From Campylobacter showae (GTDB taxonomy: Bacteria > Campylobacterota > Campylobacteria > Campylobacterales > Campylobacteraceae): a stretch of DNA of 64,000 nt. Made by a program: the position numbers and the translations under genes. The stretch is from assembly GCF_900699785.1 (NCBI RefSeq), contig NZ_LR535679.1, positions 124,001-188,000 on the forward strand, in the 5' to 3' direction. Positions 9,723 through 19,788 of the stretch are shown here, one piece after another; position 1 is the first letter of the stretch, and each line of letters opens with the position of its first letter. Below the pieces are notes generated by a model. The model was not told the DNA's origin and ran no database searches. It was given only the letters and a program-made list of their open reading frames with translations.

Positions 9723-10652
9723 CTAAAATTTAAGCTTCAAAACCTCCGTCGCTTCGTAAAATTTAGCCTTTTTTCTTAAAAACTCGCACTCGCCCGCCCG
9801 CTCGCAAAGTCCGTTTTCTAGCAGAAATTTGACCGCCTCGGCGTTATCAAGCGCCAAATTCGTCTCTATAAAAAATCTAAGCCCGCCTTTGTTAAGCTCT
9901 TTTAAGCTTTTAATTTTTAAAAACTCCTCGAAATATCTCATTTTCTCGCGGTAAAATTCCCTAAATTTCACGCTTTTTCCAAACTGCGCCGCCTTTAAAT
10001 TTACAGCCTCGCCAAACTTTAAAGTAGCGCCGTTTTCATAAGTAAAGGAGCGCATATTGACCGCGATTTGCAGCGCGATCTCCCTCATATCGGCGTTCAT
10101 GCTAAGCAGCTCTTTAAAAATCCCAAAGCCGTCCACGCCGTAAATGCAGCTTAAAACAAATTTATCATTTGCATCCGCTCCGTGCCTAACCAGTAGCTTT
10201 ACGAGGCGGATGATGTCAGCTTCGCTAAGATTGGACTTTTGTCCTGAGGGAAGCGGCGTCAGTAGCAAAGCGGAGTTGCAAATAGGGCTAGCAACGACGG
10301 TTTTGTAGTTTAGATCGGGCTTAAATTCGAGCGCTTTTTCTATCCGCTCAAAGTCGATTTTGCCCGTGTTATATATTTTAGCGTTAAATATAAAAGGCGT
10401 AAAAAGGCGGTCACAATACTCGCCCAGCTCGTCGTTTACGCGGTGCGGGTTTTGCCGCAAAAAATCCAAAATTTGGTCAAGCCCCGCATCTATCTGCTCG
10501 CTCGTAGCGTTTTCGTCGTAGAAAACCCTAAAATCAGGCACGGATTTTGGCTGCTCGCAAATTTTGACCACTTCGTCTTAATCTAGCGCAAAAAGCGGCG
10601 CAAATAAAAAGAGCAGGGCGAGCGGCAAAAATCGTAAAGAAATTTTCATCAT
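9723..10652 (-). pseudogene. Exported ankyrin-type protein, interrupted by an in-frame stop
   Basis: The body from GTG at 10571 encodes 282 residues with ankyrin-like units (for example VKLLVRHGADAND and AVKFLLENGL), matching the next gene upstream. An ATG at 10652 with a GGA-type ribosome site begins a signal peptide in the same frame (MMKISLRFLPLALLFLF... ending FALD), but a TAA at 10578-10580 follows directly. Three codons later the open frame resumes. A single nonsense codon thus separates signal peptide from body. The intact paralogue (10795-11691) has both parts joined. If the body is made from the GTG it would stay in the cytoplasm. Confidence 0.8.
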
Positions 10653-10794
10653 CCATCCTTAAATTTACATACGCCGCAGTAAAATTTGAGTCTAAATCCA
10701 GCGGACTAAATTTGAAGCGGTAAATTTAACGTAGGCCGTCTTGTTTAAATTTGCCCTTAAATTTAGCTTCATGCCGCTTGCTTACCGCGTTATG

Positions 10795-11691
10795 CTATCT
10801 AACTTCGTTTATCAGCTTTAGGCTCTCTTTTGCATCGTAACGGGTCGCGTACTTTTTGAGATTTTCGCACGAAGTTTGTAAATTTTCTTGCTTGCAAACG
10901 CCGTTTTTTAGCAGAAACTTAACCATATCCTCGCTATCTAAGATCGCGGCTAGTTTTGTAAAAACTTCCAGTTCTTTAGCCTCAAATTTGCTAAGCGGCT
11001 CAAATTTTAGCAGCTCCTCGAGGTAGCGCATTTTATCGCGGTAAAACTCGGTAAATTTTGCGGTTTTTGCAAACTGCCTTATTTTTGGATCAAGCGGAGC
11101 GTTTGCGATCGGCGAGGCGCCGTTTTGACCCATAAAAATAGCCATCCCGCCAACCACGCAAAGCATCGTTTCTTTGTTGCCGCGCGCGCCTTTGCTAAGA
11201 AGGTGGCTAAAAATCTCAAACGCTTCGGCATTGCAAGCCGTGCGCAAAAGCTCGGGCGAGCCGATATCCGCGCCGTTTGCTACGAGCAGGTCGATGAGTC
11301 GTATTGCTTCTTTTTGATCGAATTTATATTTGCCGTTAGGATCTATGCCAAGCGCTATAACCGCGTCAATAGGCGTGAAAATCATAAATTTGTAGTTAAG
11401 ACCTGGCTTAAATTTGAGTACTTTTTCTATGCATTCAAAGTCGAATTTGCCCGTTTTTATGATTTTTAAGTTGTAGATAAACGGCGAAAAAAGACGGTCG
11501 TTAAATTCGCCGTATTCGTCGTTTATGCGGTGCGGGTTTTGCGATAAAAACTCCAAAATTTGATCAAGACCCGCGTCTATTTGCTCGCTCCTAGCGTTTT
11601 CGTCATAAAAAATCTCAAAACGAGGCTCCGGCAAATTTAAAGCAAATAAAATTTGAGCTAAAACCATAAATATAACGGCGTACTTTTTCAT
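10795..11691 (-). CDS. Exported ankyrin-type protein
   Basis: 298 residues with an N-terminal signal peptide ending near residue 18 (ILFALNLP). The mature part shares long stretches with the interrupted gene at 9723-10652, such as EQIDAGLDQIL and SQNPHR. Ankyrin-like helix pairs are seen (LIDLLVANGADIGS, FEIFSHLLSKGARG, MVKFLLKNGVC). Proteins of this kind bind other proteins. Some proteobacterial periplasmic ankyrin proteins support peroxide defence next to catalase, but no catalase is nearby, so no role is assigned. The pair arose by duplication. Confidence 0.75.
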   Translation of the reverse strand: MKKYAVIFMVLAQILFALNLPEPRFEIFYDENARSEQIDAGLDQILEFLSQNPHRINDEYGEFNDRLFSPFIYNLKIIKTGKFDFECIEKVLKFKPGLNYKFMIFTPIDAVIALGIDPNGKYKFDQKEAIRLIDLLVANGADIGSPELLRTACNAEAFEIFSHLLSKGARGNKETMLCVVGGMAIFMGQNGASPIANAPLDPKIRQFAKTAKFTEFYRDKMRYLEELLKFEPLSKFEAKELEVFTKLAAILDSEDMVKFLLKNGVCKQENLQTSCENLKKYATRYDAKESLKLINEVR

Positions 11692-11842
11692 AAATCCTCC
11701 TAAATTTACGGCTTTTACGAGGCGGTCAAATTTAGCTAGCGGATTTAAGGGCTAAATTTGCTCGCGGTAAATCTGGTTCAAATTTTAGCTGAAAAGTTCG
11801 TCAAATTTACGCGTGAGGCAAAATTTACGATAAAGCAACGCT

Positions 11843-12529
11843 TTAAATCGCCGCTTTTTGCCTCTCGTTATCTAGCGTTTCTTGCATTTTCGCCCTTGCG
11901 TTTTCTAGCCACTCGGGCTCGGCGGTGTCGATGAGATCTAGGCAGATGATTTTGATTTTGCCGTTTTTAAAGCTAAAATTTTTTACATCCAAGATATCCG
12001 AACCCGCGATCACGATGGGCTGGATTTTTAGATTTAGCTTGTCGACGATGATTTTCGCACCGCCTTTAAACGGCAAAAGCTCCTTTGAGTGCGAGCGCGT
12101 TCCTTCTGGGAAAATCGCCAGCACGCGCCCTTTTTCGACGCGGTCCTGCGCGTCCTTTACGAGCTTGATGAGCGAGCGTTTATTCTCGCGCTCGACTGAG
12201 ATCATTTGCGGCACGTGGATGATCTGTCCGATGACGGGCAGGTCGGCAATCTCTTTTTTGGCAATCCAGCAGAGATTTTTAGGATAGACTTCTTCTAAAA
12301 CGACGATATCTAGCATGCTTTGGTGGTTCATGATGATCATATTTGCGCGCTCGTCAAATTTGCCGACGACTTCGAGCGAGTAAAAACCGAAAAATCGCTG
12401 ACTCCTGCCCCAAAATTTCCTTACAGCGTGGATGTATTTTTTAAAAAGCCACATGAAAAACACGACCAAAAGTATGCTGATCAAAAACTCGACCGCGAAA
12501 TACGCGGCCTTTATCCTAGAAAATATCAT
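11843..12529 (-). CDS. plsC: PlsC, 1-acyl-glycerol-3-phosphate acyltransferase
   Basis: 228 residues. An N-terminal hydrophobic helix anchors it in the inner membrane. The acyltransferase motif NHQSMLD (H-x4-D) is near residue 68 and FPEGTRS near residue 140, which with the conserved GGAK segment define the PlsC family making phosphatidic acid for phospholipids. It overlaps the preceding gene by 14 nt and ends the purC-purS-purQ-(Cj0515-like)-plsC run, the same order as Cj0512-Cj0516 in C. jejuni. Confidence 0.92.
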   Translation of the reverse strand: MIFSRIKAAYFAVEFLISILLVVFFMWLFKKYIHAVRKFWGRSQRFFGFYSLEVVGKFDERANMIIMNHQSMLDIVVLEEVYPKNLCWIAKKEIADLPVIGQIIHVPQMISVERENKRSLIKLVKDAQDRVEKGRVLAIFPEGTRSHSKELLPFKGGAKIIVDKLNLKIQPIVIAGSDILDVKNFSFKNGKIKIICLDLIDTAEPEWLENARAKMQETLDNERQKAAI

Positions 12530-13868
12530 CTTTTTTCACCCAGCCTATCTTGCCGTCGTCTAGTAAAATTTTGACGTAATCCTCGCGTTCGCCGAGGATC
12601 TCGACCTTTTCCTCCGCTTTTGAGGTATAAAATACGCTCGAGTTTTGCGTAGGTAAAATTTTTACGTTTATATTTTGCCTTAGCGTCGCGCCGCCAAACG
12701 GGTTGTAGCTGTAAAGGATATAAGCTCCAAGGCCGACTACCACGACGAGGAATATCGCATCGCGCTTAAACAAAAACGTGATCAAAAATATACCAAAAAG
12801 CGCGTAAACTCCGATATTTTTGTAAATTTCAAATTTGCTTTGCTTTGGATTTAGTCCGATTTGCGTGCTGATCTCGTCGTCCTCCACGACTACCGGGAGC
12901 GAAAAGCTAACGAAATCTTTTTTAGATAGACTAAAGTAGTTAAAATCTATCGAGGTTTTTTCGGGCGAAAATATTGCGAAATAATATCCGCTTTGCGCGT
13001 CAAATTCGCCGCTCGTGGAGTCCACGCCTTGTTTGATGATGTCCTTATCCTCGATGAAAAAGTCCGCGATGTTGCCTTTTTGCGCATTTACTTCGACGAT
13101 CATGATGAGATTTTTGTCGTCAAATTTGTTGGTTTTGTATTTTTTGACTTCGAGATTTTGGGCGACGACGTGGTTGTATTTCTCGCCGCTTTTTAGCGCT
13201 ACGATTTTAGGTAGCGAAAGCGTCAAATTTGCCGTCTGGAAAAACTCGCCGTTGCGCTTTAAATTTACCGTGATTTTTGGGTTTTGCACGGCTTGAGCGG
13301 AGGCCTCGGCGTAAATTTGAGCCTTATAAACGCCCTTGCCGTCGTTATCCCAGCGTAAATTTGAGCTTAGCCATTTTAGGTTTTCGGTTTCGGGCAAGAT
13401 GGTTTGCAAATCTACCGCGATATTATCCTGGATATCGACCGAGAGCGTAAAGCTAAAAATTTGTCCGACGTAGACTTGCTTGGGCGCATTTAGAGCCTTG
13501 ATGATGATATCGTTTGGCTGCACGCGCTCGTATAGTTGGCTGTCTTTTAAATTTAACTCAGGTTCGTTCGTAGGAGCGATATTTTGCGGGATAGGCTGGC
13601 GCAGATGCGTGCCGCCTTGGTTGCTTACGGTTTGGCTTTGCGCTGCGGGGGTTCTGTTTTGAGTAGCCGCGCTTTGTGTCTGGGCAGGAGTTCTATTTTG
13701 CGCGCTTGGCGCTTTGTTTTGTAAATTTGGCTTTTGTGCGGGCGTTTGCGGAGCAGGCTTGATCACTTTTTGGCTTTGCTCGTCGCCCATCATATCAAAT
13801 ACGCTAGGCTCGGTGGCTGTGCAAGCTAAAACAAATATAGTAAAAAAGGCTAAAAAGGGCTTTAGCAA
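12516..13868 (-). CDS. Probable lipoprotein with BatD-like and SH3-like parts (Cj0515-type)
   Basis: 450 residues. The start has a signal sequence with a possible lipobox (FVLAC, Cys about 16). Residues 25-95 are low-complexity, rich in Pro, Gln, Ala and Asn. A beta-rich middle resembles the BatD family (residues about 110-330). One or two membrane helices lie around 345-390, and the end (SVFYTSKAEEKVEILGE...GWVKKDD) is an SH3-type domain. It overlaps purQ by 7 nt and plsC by 14 nt and corresponds by position to the periplasmic protein Cj0515. Function unknown; a cell-envelope role is the most that can be said. Confidence 0.75.
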   Translation of the reverse strand: MLKPFLAFFTIFVLACTATEPSVFDMMGDEQSQKVIKPAPQTPAQKPNLQNKAPSAQNRTPAQTQSAATQNRTPAAQSQTVSNQGGTHLRQPIPQNIAPTNEPELNLKDSQLYERVQPNDIIIKALNAPKQVYVGQIFSFTLSVDIQDNIAVDLQTILPETENLKWLSSNLRWDNDGKGVYKAQIYAEASAQAVQNPKITVNLKRNGEFFQTANLTLSLPKIVALKSGEKYNHVVAQNLEVKKYKTNKFDDKNLIMIVEVNAQKGNIADFFIEDKDIIKQGVDSTSGEFDAQSGYYFAIFSPEKTSIDFNYFSLSKKDFVSFSLPVVVEDDEISTQIGLNPKQSKFEIYKNIGVYALFGIFLITFLFKRDAIFLVVVVGLGAYILYSYNPFGGATLRQNINVKILPTQNSSVFYTSKAEEKVEILGEREDYVKILLDDGKIGWVKKDDIF

Positions 13869-14527
13869 ACTAGCCCTTTTAGCATCTTTAATCCATCGTC
13901 CGTACCCAAAAACTTCTCGCAGGCGCGCTCTGGGTGAGGCATGAGACCGAATATCTTTTTGTTCTTATCGCAAATTCCAGCCACCTCGTCGACCGAGCCG
14001 TTTGGATTTAGCGCGGCGCCGTTTGCGTCGCAGTATTTTAGCAGGACCTGATCGTTGTCGTAGAGACCTTTTAACGTCGTCTCGTCGGCGTAAAAGTTAC
14101 CCTCGCCGTGAGCGATCGGGATGTTTACGATCTCGCCTACGCTTAAATTTGAGAGAAATTTATTTGCGTTAGAGATCACTTTTAGGTGGTGGTATTTTGA
14201 GATGAAGCTTAAATTTTCGTTTCGTCTCATTGCGCCCACGAGTAGTTTTAGCTCGCACAGCATCTGAAATCCGTTGCAAATTCCAAGCACGTATCCGCCT
14301 TTTTGGGCGTGTTTTACGACTGCACTCATCGCAGGGCTAAATTTAGCGATAGCTGCCGTGCGTAGGTAGTCGCCGTAGCTAAACCCGCCCGGAAGCACGA
14401 TAAGATCGGCATTTATCTCGCTTTCTTTATGCCAGATTATCTGCGTTTGGCAACCCAAAAGCTCAAAGGCATACTTTGTATCTTGCTCGCAGTTCGTGCC
14501 TGGAAACAAAACGATGGCGACTTTCAT
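13862..14527 (-). CDS. purQ: PurQ, FGAM synthase glutaminase subunit
   Basis: 221-residue class I glutamine amidotransferase that supplies ammonia to FGAM synthase in purine synthesis. The catalytic Cys is in LGICNGFQML and the His-Glu pair in MPHPERACE; the N-terminus (VAIVLFPGTNCEQD) is typical of PurQ. It overlaps purS by 4 nt. The synthetase subunit PurL is not in the window, as in C. jejuni where it lies elsewhere. Confidence 0.95.
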   Translation of the reverse strand: MKVAIVLFPGTNCEQDTKYAFELLGCQTQIIWHKESEINADLIVLPGGFSYGDYLRTAAIAKFSPAMSAVVKHAQKGGYVLGICNGFQMLCELKLLVGAMRRNENLSFISKYHHLKVISNANKFLSNLSVGEIVNIPIAHGEGNFYADETTLKGLYDNDQVLLKYCDANGAALNPNGSVDEVAGICDKNKKIFGLMPHPERACEKFLGTDDGLKMLKGLVC

Positions 14528-14784
14528 TTTGCGCTCTCACATTTGTCGTTCAAATTTATCTCGTAGTCCTCTATGACGGTGTTTGCGAGCAACTCTTCGC
14601 ACATTTTGGTGAGCTCCTTGCGCGCTTCGTCTTTGCTTGCGGCGTTTACATCCAGCACGATTTGTTTGCCTATTCGCACGCCGCTTACGTTGTTAAATCC
14701 AAGCGAGCCGAGTGCATGCTCGACGGCCTTTCCTTGCGGGTCTAAAACGCCGTTTTTTAGGGATACGTTGATAATAGCTTTCAT
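14524..14784 (-). CDS. purS: PurS, FGAM synthase small subunit
   Basis: 86 residues with the PurS pattern: VSLKNGVLDPQGKAVEHAL near the start, then VRIGKQIVLDV. PurS bridges PurQ and the short-form PurL in the FGAM synthase complex. It sits between purC (1-nt gap) and purQ (4-nt overlap), so the three are one translational unit. Confidence 0.93.
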   Translation of the reverse strand: MKAIINVSLKNGVLDPQGKAVEHALGSLGFNNVSGVRIGKQIVLDVNAASKDEARKELTKMCEELLANTVIEDYEINLNDKCESAK

Positions 14785-14785
14785 T

Positions 14786-15502
14786 TTAAACCTTAGATAA
14801 AATTCTTTTTAAAACTTCTTCGTAGGCGACTTTTACGTTGCCAAGATCCTGACGGAATCTATCTTTATCGAGTTTTTCGTTCGTAGTCGCGTCCCAAAAG
14901 CGGCAGCTATCCGGACTGATCTCGTCTGCTAGAAGGATATTTCCGTCCTTATCGACGCCAAATTCCACTTTAAAATCGACTAATTTTAAGTTTCTGTCTG
15001 CGAAAAATTTAAAGAGGATAGCGTTTATCTCGCGACCCATATGCTTTAGTCTGTCAAGGTCGTTTTCGCTCTTAACTAAGCCCATGATTAGGCAGTGTTC
15101 GTCGTTTACGAGCGGATCGTGCAGGTCGTCGTTTTTGTAGTAAAACTCTACCAATGGAAACGACAAAACCGTGCCTTCTTTTATCGCAAGGCGCTTTGTT
15201 AGCGAGCCGGTAGCGATGTTTCTCACGACCACTTCAAGCGGGATGATTTCGCATTTTTTCACGAGCTGTTCGGTGTCGCTTAGAGTTTCGACCAGGTGAG
15301 TCGGTATGCCTTTTTCTTTTAAAAGATTAAAAAGCTGCGTCGAAATTTTGTTATTTAGCGCGCCCTTGCCGGCTTCATTGCCTCTTTTTTGCGCATCAAA
15401 GGCGGTTAGGTCGTCCTTAAATTCCGCTATTAGCAAGTTCGCATCGTCCGTTGCGAACATCTTTTTTCCCTTACCCTCGTAGATCAGCTCTTTTTTTTGC
15501 AT
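14786..15502 (-). CDS. purC: PurC, SAICAR synthetase
   Basis: 238 residues. Conserved features are [16 protein letters not shown] at the start (nucleotide-binding loop), [12 protein letters not shown] in the middle, and [14 protein letters not shown] near residue 195. It joins CAIR and aspartate in purine synthesis. It follows ctpA by 11 nt and leads the purC-purS-purQ group. Confidence 0.97.
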   Translation of the reverse strand: MQKKELIYEGKGKKMFATDDANLLIAEFKDDLTAFDAQKRGNEAGKGALNNKISTQLFNLLKEKGIPTHLVETLSDTEQLVKKCEIIPLEVVVRNIATGSLTKRLAIKEGTVLSFPLVEFYYKNDDLHDPLVNDEHCLIMGLVKSENDLDRLKHMGREINAILFKFFADRNLKLVDFKVEFGVDKDGNILLADEISPDSCRFWDATTNEKLDKDRFRQDLGNVKVAYEEVLKRILSKV

Positions 15503-15513
15503 TTTTGCACTCC

Positions 15514-16818
15514 TTATTTTAGCTGTAAAATTTTGATCGCGTCAATCGCCGATTTTAGCTGTATATCGTCGTTTACGTTAGCCTCGGTTATTATAGTCTT
15601 ATTATCCGTGATTTTCGTAGAGTTTTTGTCGCTATTTGCGTCTATTTTGCTCAGTTCGTTGGTTAGGTGTTTTTTTAGTTCGCTCTCTTTTATAGAAAAG
15701 GCATTTTCGTCATGCTGAGGCACTTTACCAGGAAATACGATAATATCAGGCTCCACGCCCGTTGCTTGTATAGTGCGGCCGCTAGGCAGATAGTAGCGAG
15801 CTATCGTTAGGCGGATAGCCTCTTTGTCATCGACTGGCAGGATGATCTGCACGCTACCTTTACCGAACGTCTTTTCACCGATAACAACGGCTCGTTTGTG
15901 GTCTTGTAGCGATCCGCTCACGATCTCGCTCGCGCTCGCGCTTCCACCGTTAACTAGCACCGCAAGCGGTAAATTTGTGATTTTATTTGCTCTCGCGGCT
16001 TTAAATTCGCTATTTTCGCTCTCGTTTCTGCCCTTTTGAGATACGATCACACCGTTATCTATAAACAAATTCGTCAGTCCGACCGCTTGGTTTAAAAGTC
16101 CGCCCGGGTTGTTTCGAAGGTCAAGGATGATGCCTTCCGCTTTTGGATATTTTTTGATAAATTCCTCTGCCTTTTCGGTTACGTGCTTATCAAAATTCGT
16201 CACGCGAAGATAGAGGATGTTGTCTTTTTCGATCATCTTTGCGTAAACGGACTCGACCGAGATGATGTCGCGCACGAGCTTCACGTCAAACGGTTTTTGC
16301 TCGCCTTTTCGCACGATAGTTATCGTGATAGGCGTCTTTGGTTTGCCGCGCATTTTATTTACCGCTTCGTCTATGGTAGTGCCTAGAGTCGCGTTTCCGT
16401 CGATGCGAAGTATGATGTCGCCGCTTTTTATGCCGGCTTTATCCGCAGGCGTATTTTCGATAGGCGAGATGACGGTTAGCGCGCCGTCTTTCATACCGAC
16501 CGTGATGCCAAGGCCGCCAAATTCCCCGTTTGTCTGCACTTGCATATCTTTAAACGCCTTTTCGTTTAAAAATCCGGAATGTGCGTCGAGGTTGTTCAAA
16601 AGCCCCTCTATAGCTTTATCCACGATCTCTTTAAACTGTAAATCATCAACATAGTATTTTTCGATAGTAGAAATGGTTTTTGTAAGTTTTGAGAGCGATT
16701 GTAGTTTAGAATTTGAGCCGTCCTCGGTGGCTTTAGCATTTAAATTTGCGCTAAAAACCGCTCCGAAAATCATCGCGCCCGCAACGCTCGAAAACAAAAA
16801 CATCTTTTTTTTATTCAA
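15514..16818 (-). CDS. ctpA: C-terminal processing protease (CtpA/Prc family, S41)
   Basis: 434 residues with a signal peptide, a PDZ domain ([16 protein letters not shown]..., about residues 95-180) and an S41 protease domain. The catalytic Ser is in [11 protein letters not shown] and the Lys in [11 protein letters not shown], near residue 310-340. It cleaves C-termini of periplasmic proteins. The start is taken as TTG at 16818 because AGGAG lies just upstream; an ATG five codons later (16803) is the alternative, with an A8 run between the two. Same position next to purC as Cj0511 in C. jejuni. Confidence 0.93.
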   Translation of the reverse strand: MNKKKMFLFSSVAGAMIFGAVFSANLNAKATEDGSNSKLQSLSKLTKTISTIEKYYVDDLQFKEIVDKAIEGLLNNLDAHSGFLNEKAFKDMQVQTNGEFGGLGITVGMKDGALTVISPIENTPADKAGIKSGDIILRIDGNATLGTTIDEAVNKMRGKPKTPITITIVRKGEQKPFDVKLVRDIISVESVYAKMIEKDNILYLRVTNFDKHVTEKAEEFIKKYPKAEGIILDLRNNPGGLLNQAVGLTNLFIDNGVIVSQKGRNESENSEFKAARANKITNLPLAVLVNGGSASASEIVSGSLQDHKRAVVIGEKTFGKGSVQIILPVDDKEAIRLTIARYYLPSGRTIQATGVEPDIIVFPGKVPQHDENAFSIKESELKKHLTNELSKIDANSDKNSTKITDNKTIITEANVNDDIQLKSAIDAIKILQLK

Positions 16819-16938
16819 AGTTAATCTCCTGCCTTTTTAGTGGGGGTATTTTAGTTAAATTTGCCTAAAAATAGGATAAAAGATTTAATAAAATTTAATT
16901 TTATTTCGTAAGTATTTATATTGTATCACTTAGATAAC

Positions 16939-16967
16939 TTGACAATAATCGACTAAAGTTATATAAT
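16939..16967 (+). promoter_or_regulatory. Consensus sigma-70 promoter of clpB
   Basis: TTGACA at 16939-16944 and TATAAT at 16962-16967 with a 17-bp spacer, a perfect consensus. The clpB ATG is 28 bp downstream of the -10. No clear HspR (HAIR) or CIRCE element was seen. Confidence 0.85.
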
Positions 16968-16995
16968 ACGCTCAATATAAACTAAAGGAGAAAAA

Positions 16996-19569
16996 ATGGC
17001 GAATTTAGGCGAAAATTTAACCGCACAAATGCAAGAGCTGGTAGAAAAGGGCGTCGCGCTAGCGATACATGCGAAAAATCCGCAAACGTTTCCGCTTCAC
17101 TTGCTTTGGGCTCAGGTCGCAGATAGCGGCTCGCTACTCAACCAAGTCTTTAACAAAATGAACGTCGGCAAGGATGCGGTGGAACTTGAAGTAAAAAGCA
17201 AAGCCGCGCAGCTACCGACAAGCTCAAACGTGAGCAAAGAAAACGTGCAAATTTCAAAGGAGCTCATAAACTCTCTTGAAAGCGCAAAAGCTCTGATGGT
17301 GAGCATGGGAGATAGCTATATCGCGGTAGATACGTGGATTATCTCGGCGCTTGAGCTGCCTGAGATCAAGCAAATTTTAGGCAAATTTACCGACGTTTTA
17401 GAAATCCGTAAAAATTTAGAAAGCATCAGGGCAGGGCGCAAGATAGATAGCCAAACCAGTGACGAGACGCTAGATAGTCTTGAAAAGTACGGTATCGATC
17501 TAACCGCAAAGGCGCTAAATAAGGAGCTTGATCCGGTTATCGGGCGCGATGAGGAGATCACGCGCATGATGCAAATTTTAATAAGAAAAAGCAAGAATAA
17601 TCCTATTTTATTAGGCGAGCCGGGCGTGGGTAAAACCGCTATCGTAGAGGGCTTAGCGCAAAAAATCGTGGCAAAAGACGTACCCACTAGTCTAGCAAAC
17701 AAACGCGTAGTAGCACTCGATATGAGCGCGCTGATCGCGGGCGCAAAATACCGCGGCGAGTTTGAAGACAGGTTAAAAGCCGTCATAAACGAGGTAAAAA
17801 GCGCTGGAAATATCATCCTGTTTATCGACGAGATCCACACCATCGTGGGTGCTGGCGCTAGCGAAGGCAGCATGGATGCGGCAAATATCCTAAAACCGGC
17901 GCTTGCTAGAGGCGAGCTGCACGCCGTAGGCGCTACGACGCTAAAAGAGTACCGCAAGTATTTTGAAAAAGACGCTGCGTTGCAACGCCGCTTTCAGCCT
18001 ATCGACGTAAAAGAACCTAGCGTAAACGAAGCGCTTCAAATTTTACGCGGCATAAAAGAGCGCCTCGAGGTGCACCACGGCGTGACGATCACCGATAGCG
18101 CGCTGGTCGCGGCGGCAAAGCTAAGCGACCGCTATATCTCAAACCGCTTCTTGCCCGATAAAGCGATCGATCTCATCGACGAGGCCGCAGCCGAGCTCAA
18201 AATGCAGATAGAAAGCGAGCCGTACGAACTCGCCCGCATCAAGCGCGAGATCGTAACGCTACAAGTCGAAAAAGAGGCGCTAAAAATGGAAGACGAGGCC
18301 AAAAACGCCGCTCGCCTAAGCGAAATCGAAAAAGAAATCGCAGATCTAAACGAACAAAAACACGCTCTTGACGGTAAATTTGAAAACGAAAAGGCGGTTT
18401 TTGGCGGTATCTCAAAAGCAAAAAAAGAGATAGATAGCCTAAAAAGCGAGGCCGAGATAGCGCGTAGAAACGGCGATCTGCAGCGCGCGGCCGAGATAGA
18501 ATACGGCAAAATTTTAGAAGCGGCCAACCGCCAAAAAGAGCTCGAAAAAAAATGGGACGAGATGAAAAAATCAGGCGTGCTGCTCAAAAATCAGGTCGAT
18601 GAGGAGCTGGTGGCTGAAATACTAAGCAAATGGACGGGAATTTCAGTCAGCAAAATGCTAACTAGCGAAAAGCAAAAATATCTGATGATCGAGGAGCATT
18701 TGCGCGAAAGCGTCGTCGGTCAGGATGCCGCGCTGCACGCTCTAGCAAGAGCCATCAAGCGAAACAAAGCGGGCCTAAACGAGGGCGCGCGGCCGATCGG
18801 ATCGTTTTTGTTTTTAGGGCCTACGGGCGTGGGTAAAACGCAGTCGGCGAAGGCTTTGGCTAAATTTTTATTTGACGACGAGCGCGCGCTCATACGCTTT
18901 GATATGAGCGAATACATGGAAAAACACAGCGTCTCTCGCCTGCTCGGAGCGCCTCCCGGATATGTGGGTTACGACGAGGGCGGACAGCTAACCGAGGCCG
19001 TGCGAAGACGTCCGTATAGCGTCATACTTTTTGACGAGATAGAAAAAGCTCACAAGGACGTGTTTAACGTGCTTTTAGGCATCCTAGACGACGGAAGGGC
19101 GACTGATAATAAAGGCGTGACGGTCGATTTTAAAAACACGATCATCATCCTCACGTCCAACATCGCGTCGAATTTCATCATGGATCTAAAAGGCGAGGAG
19201 CGCGAACAAGCGGTCAAAAACGAGCTTAAAAACTACTTTAAACCCGAGTTTTTAAACCGTCTTGACGACACGATAATCTTTAATCCGCTCGATGAAGACG
19301 GACTAATAAAAATCGTAGATATAATGTTTAAAGAGCTTGAAAAAACGCTGCAAAATCGCGGTATCAAGGCAAGCCTAAGCGAAGAGGCGAAGAAATTTAT
19401 CGCGGGTGCGGGCTTTGACATCGTTTACGGCGCTAGACCTTTGCGCCGCGCGCTATACGAGCTAGTGGAAGACCCGCTAGCCGATATGATCCTGCGAGAC
19501 GAGCTTGAAAGCGGCGACGAGATCGTAATCGGTAACGACAAAGAAAAAATAACGATCTCTAAAATTTAA
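16996..19569 (+). CDS. clpB: ClpB, protein disaggregase
   Basis: 857-residue Hsp100 that pulls apart aggregated proteins with DnaK. Domains in order: Clp N domain (about 1-145), first AAA+ module with Walker [10 protein letters not shown] near 207 and Walker B LFIDEIH, the coiled-coil middle domain (about 400-520), second AAA+ module with Walker [10 protein letters not shown] near 608 and LFDEIEKAH, and a C-terminal domain. The family usually has GKTE in the second Walker A; here it is GKTQ. Good AAGGAG ribosome site. Confidence 0.97.
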   Translation: MANLGENLTAQMQELVEKGVALAIHAKNPQTFPLHLLWAQVADSGSLLNQVFNKMNVGKDAVELEVKSKAAQLPTSSNVSKENVQISKELINSLESAKALMVSMGDSYIAVDTWIISALELPEIKQILGKFTDVLEIRKNLESIRAGRKIDSQTSDETLDSLEKYGIDLTAKALNKELDPVIGRDEEITRMMQILIRKSKNNPILLGEPGVGKTAIVEGLAQKIVAKDVPTSLANKRVVALDMSALIAGAKYRGEFEDRLKAVINEVKSAGNIILFIDEIHTIVGAGASEGSMDAANILKPALARGELHAVGATTLKEYRKYFEKDAALQRRFQPIDVKEPSVNEALQILRGIKERLEVHHGVTITDSALVAAAKLSDRYISNRFLPDKAIDLIDEAAAELKMQIESEPYELARIKREIVTLQVEKEALKMEDEAKNAARLSEIEKEIADLNEQKHALDGKFENEKAVFGGISKAKKEIDSLKSEAEIARRNGDLQRAAEIEYGKILEAANRQKELEKKWDEMKKSGVLLKNQVDEELVAEILSKWTGISVSKMLTSEKQKYLMIEEHLRESVVGQDAALHALARAIKRNKAGLNEGARPIGSFLFLGPTGVGKTQSAKALAKFLFDDERALIRFDMSEYMEKHSVSRLLGAPPGYVGYDEGGQLTEAVRRRPYSVILFDEIEKAHKDVFNVLLGILDDGRATDNKGVTVDFKNTIIILTSNIASNFIMDLKGEEREQAVKNELKNYFKPEFLNRLDDTIIFNPLDEDGLIKIVDIMFKELEKTLQNRGIKASLSEEAKKFIAGAGFDIVYGARPLRRALYELVEDPLADMILRDELESGDEIVIGNDKEKITISKI

Positions 19570-19579
19570 ACCAAATTTG

Positions 19580-19607
19580 CGGTCGCGTTTTAGGCGCGGC
19601 CGTTTTT
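19580..19607 (+). terminator. Intrinsic terminator of clpB
   Basis: Stem CGGTCGCG / CGCGGCCG (one G-T pair) with a 7-nt loop, followed by TTTTT, starting 11 nt after the clpB stop. Confidence 0.85.
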
Positions 19608-19788
19608 ATTCTCTAGTCAAATTCTTTAAATTTAACCGCGCAAATATCTTATGTATAAACTACTCAAATTTAAAAACAGCATATTGACTTGCAAGTAGCG
19701 AATAAATTTAGTTAAATTTCAAATTTAGCAAGCTCGCGTACCGTTAGCCGTCCAAGTCAAATTTAGCAAAACCGCTCAAAATTAGCGG

